A stretch of 39,179 nucleotides of DNA, from the IMG/VR virus record IMGVR_UViG_3300042504_000391, positions 1-39,179 of that record. One strand, written 5' to 3'. How positions within the stretch are numbered: position 1 is the stretch's first letter; every line of letters starts with the position of its first letter. The notes beneath the pieces are model-generated. The model did no database searches, was not told the DNA's origin, and saw only the letters and a list, made by a program, of their open reading frames with translations. The stretch comes from a virus. Position numbers and translations under genes: made by a program. Positions 38,989-39,179 of the stretch are shown one piece after another.

Positions 38989-39179
38989 TTATTTGCTCTC
39001 CAGTTGTGCGACACGCGCACGCAGCGATTGAATTTCCTTCACAAGCATCGGGACAAGTTTGCTGTAGTCCACGGCCATCATGTCATCAGGATCTTCTGGC
39101 TTATATACCGCCTCTGGCGCAACGGACAACAACTCTTGAGCAACCATGCCGTAGCGTTGGTGCGAGTCATCAAACTTCC
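38989..39179 (-). CDS. tail fibre C-terminal end with S74 chaperone domain (partial)
   Basis: Only the last 62 or so residues are inside the window. They read ...DDSHQRYGMVAQELLSVAPEAVY...MMAVDYSKLVPMLVKEIQSLRARVAQLESK. This is the intramolecular chaperone (peptidase S74) end common to phage tail spikes and fibres, which trimerises and is then usually cleaved off. The catalytic Ser-Asn part and the fibre shaft are beyond the right edge. Confidence 0.9.
   Translation of the reverse strand, partial: KFDDSHQRYGMVAQELLSVAPEAVYKPEDPDDMMAVDYSKLVPMLVKEIQSLRARVAQLESK

Overview
The window is part of a tailed double-stranded DNA bacteriophage genome. It could be a free phage or a metagenome-derived viral contig, since nothing in it looks like host chromosome. 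The set of a family-A DNA polymerase, a primase-helicase, a large internal or ejected virion protein, a GH24 endolysin with membrane proteins and an S74-type fibre end suggests a short-tailed (podovirus-like) phage of a Gram-negative bacterium. Small proteins of the EREACA...CAEAIRAR and GMTLRDY types are familiar from phages of Betaproteobacteria and other Proteobacteria, so a proteobacterial host is a tentative inference. No integrase, CI-type repressor, tRNA, IS element, terminase, portal or capsid gene is visible. The head genes are presumably beyond the right edge.

Layout. 1-22100 is all on the + strand and 22101-39179 is all on the - strand. The two blocks converge at 22100/22101, where the two stop codons touch. 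The left block has four parts. (i) 1-3570 holds the end of an upstream gene and a DUF3150-like / MoxR-type AAA+ / VWA-metallopeptidase module, flanked by two copies of an 18-bp palindrome. (ii) 3603-5646 holds two unknown genes, a VRR-NUC nuclease and a DUF3310 protein. (iii) 5643-12458 is a tightly coupled accessory region with a prolyl-4-hydroxylase, a methyltransferase-like protein, a TPR-GT-B-GT-A glycosyltransferase fusion, a second GT-A glycosyltransferase and many tiny genes, some of them tandem paralogues. (iv) 12455-22100 is replication: PolA with 3'-5' exonuclease, a Cas4/RecB-like nuclease, an HNH-like protein, an SNF2-type helicase, a possible ssDNA-binding protein, an HTH regulator, a strong intrinsic terminator, and an AEP primase-helicase.

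The right block is read right to left. It runs from the C-terminal end of an S74 tail fibre through a DUF7936-like protein and a chain of small lysis-type membrane genes to the endolysin. The tail hub/stabilisation-type protein and a jelly-roll protein follow. Next comes a 1203-residue protein with long Ala-Pro/Thr-Pro tracts and cysteine modules, then two Q/A/M-rich virion proteins. The block ends with a 1854-residue polyvalent ejection-type protein carrying an HExxxH motif, a winged helix resembling FtsK gamma, and a PLxRFG-like region.

The most interesting system-level idea is that one genome encodes a bona fide prolyl 4-hydroxylase, two glycosyltransferase genes (three GT domains) and a virion protein with hundreds of residues of AP/TP repeats. 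That is the substrate type of hydroxyproline-rich glycoproteins. The link is inference: the substrate of the hydroxylase cannot be seen from sequence.
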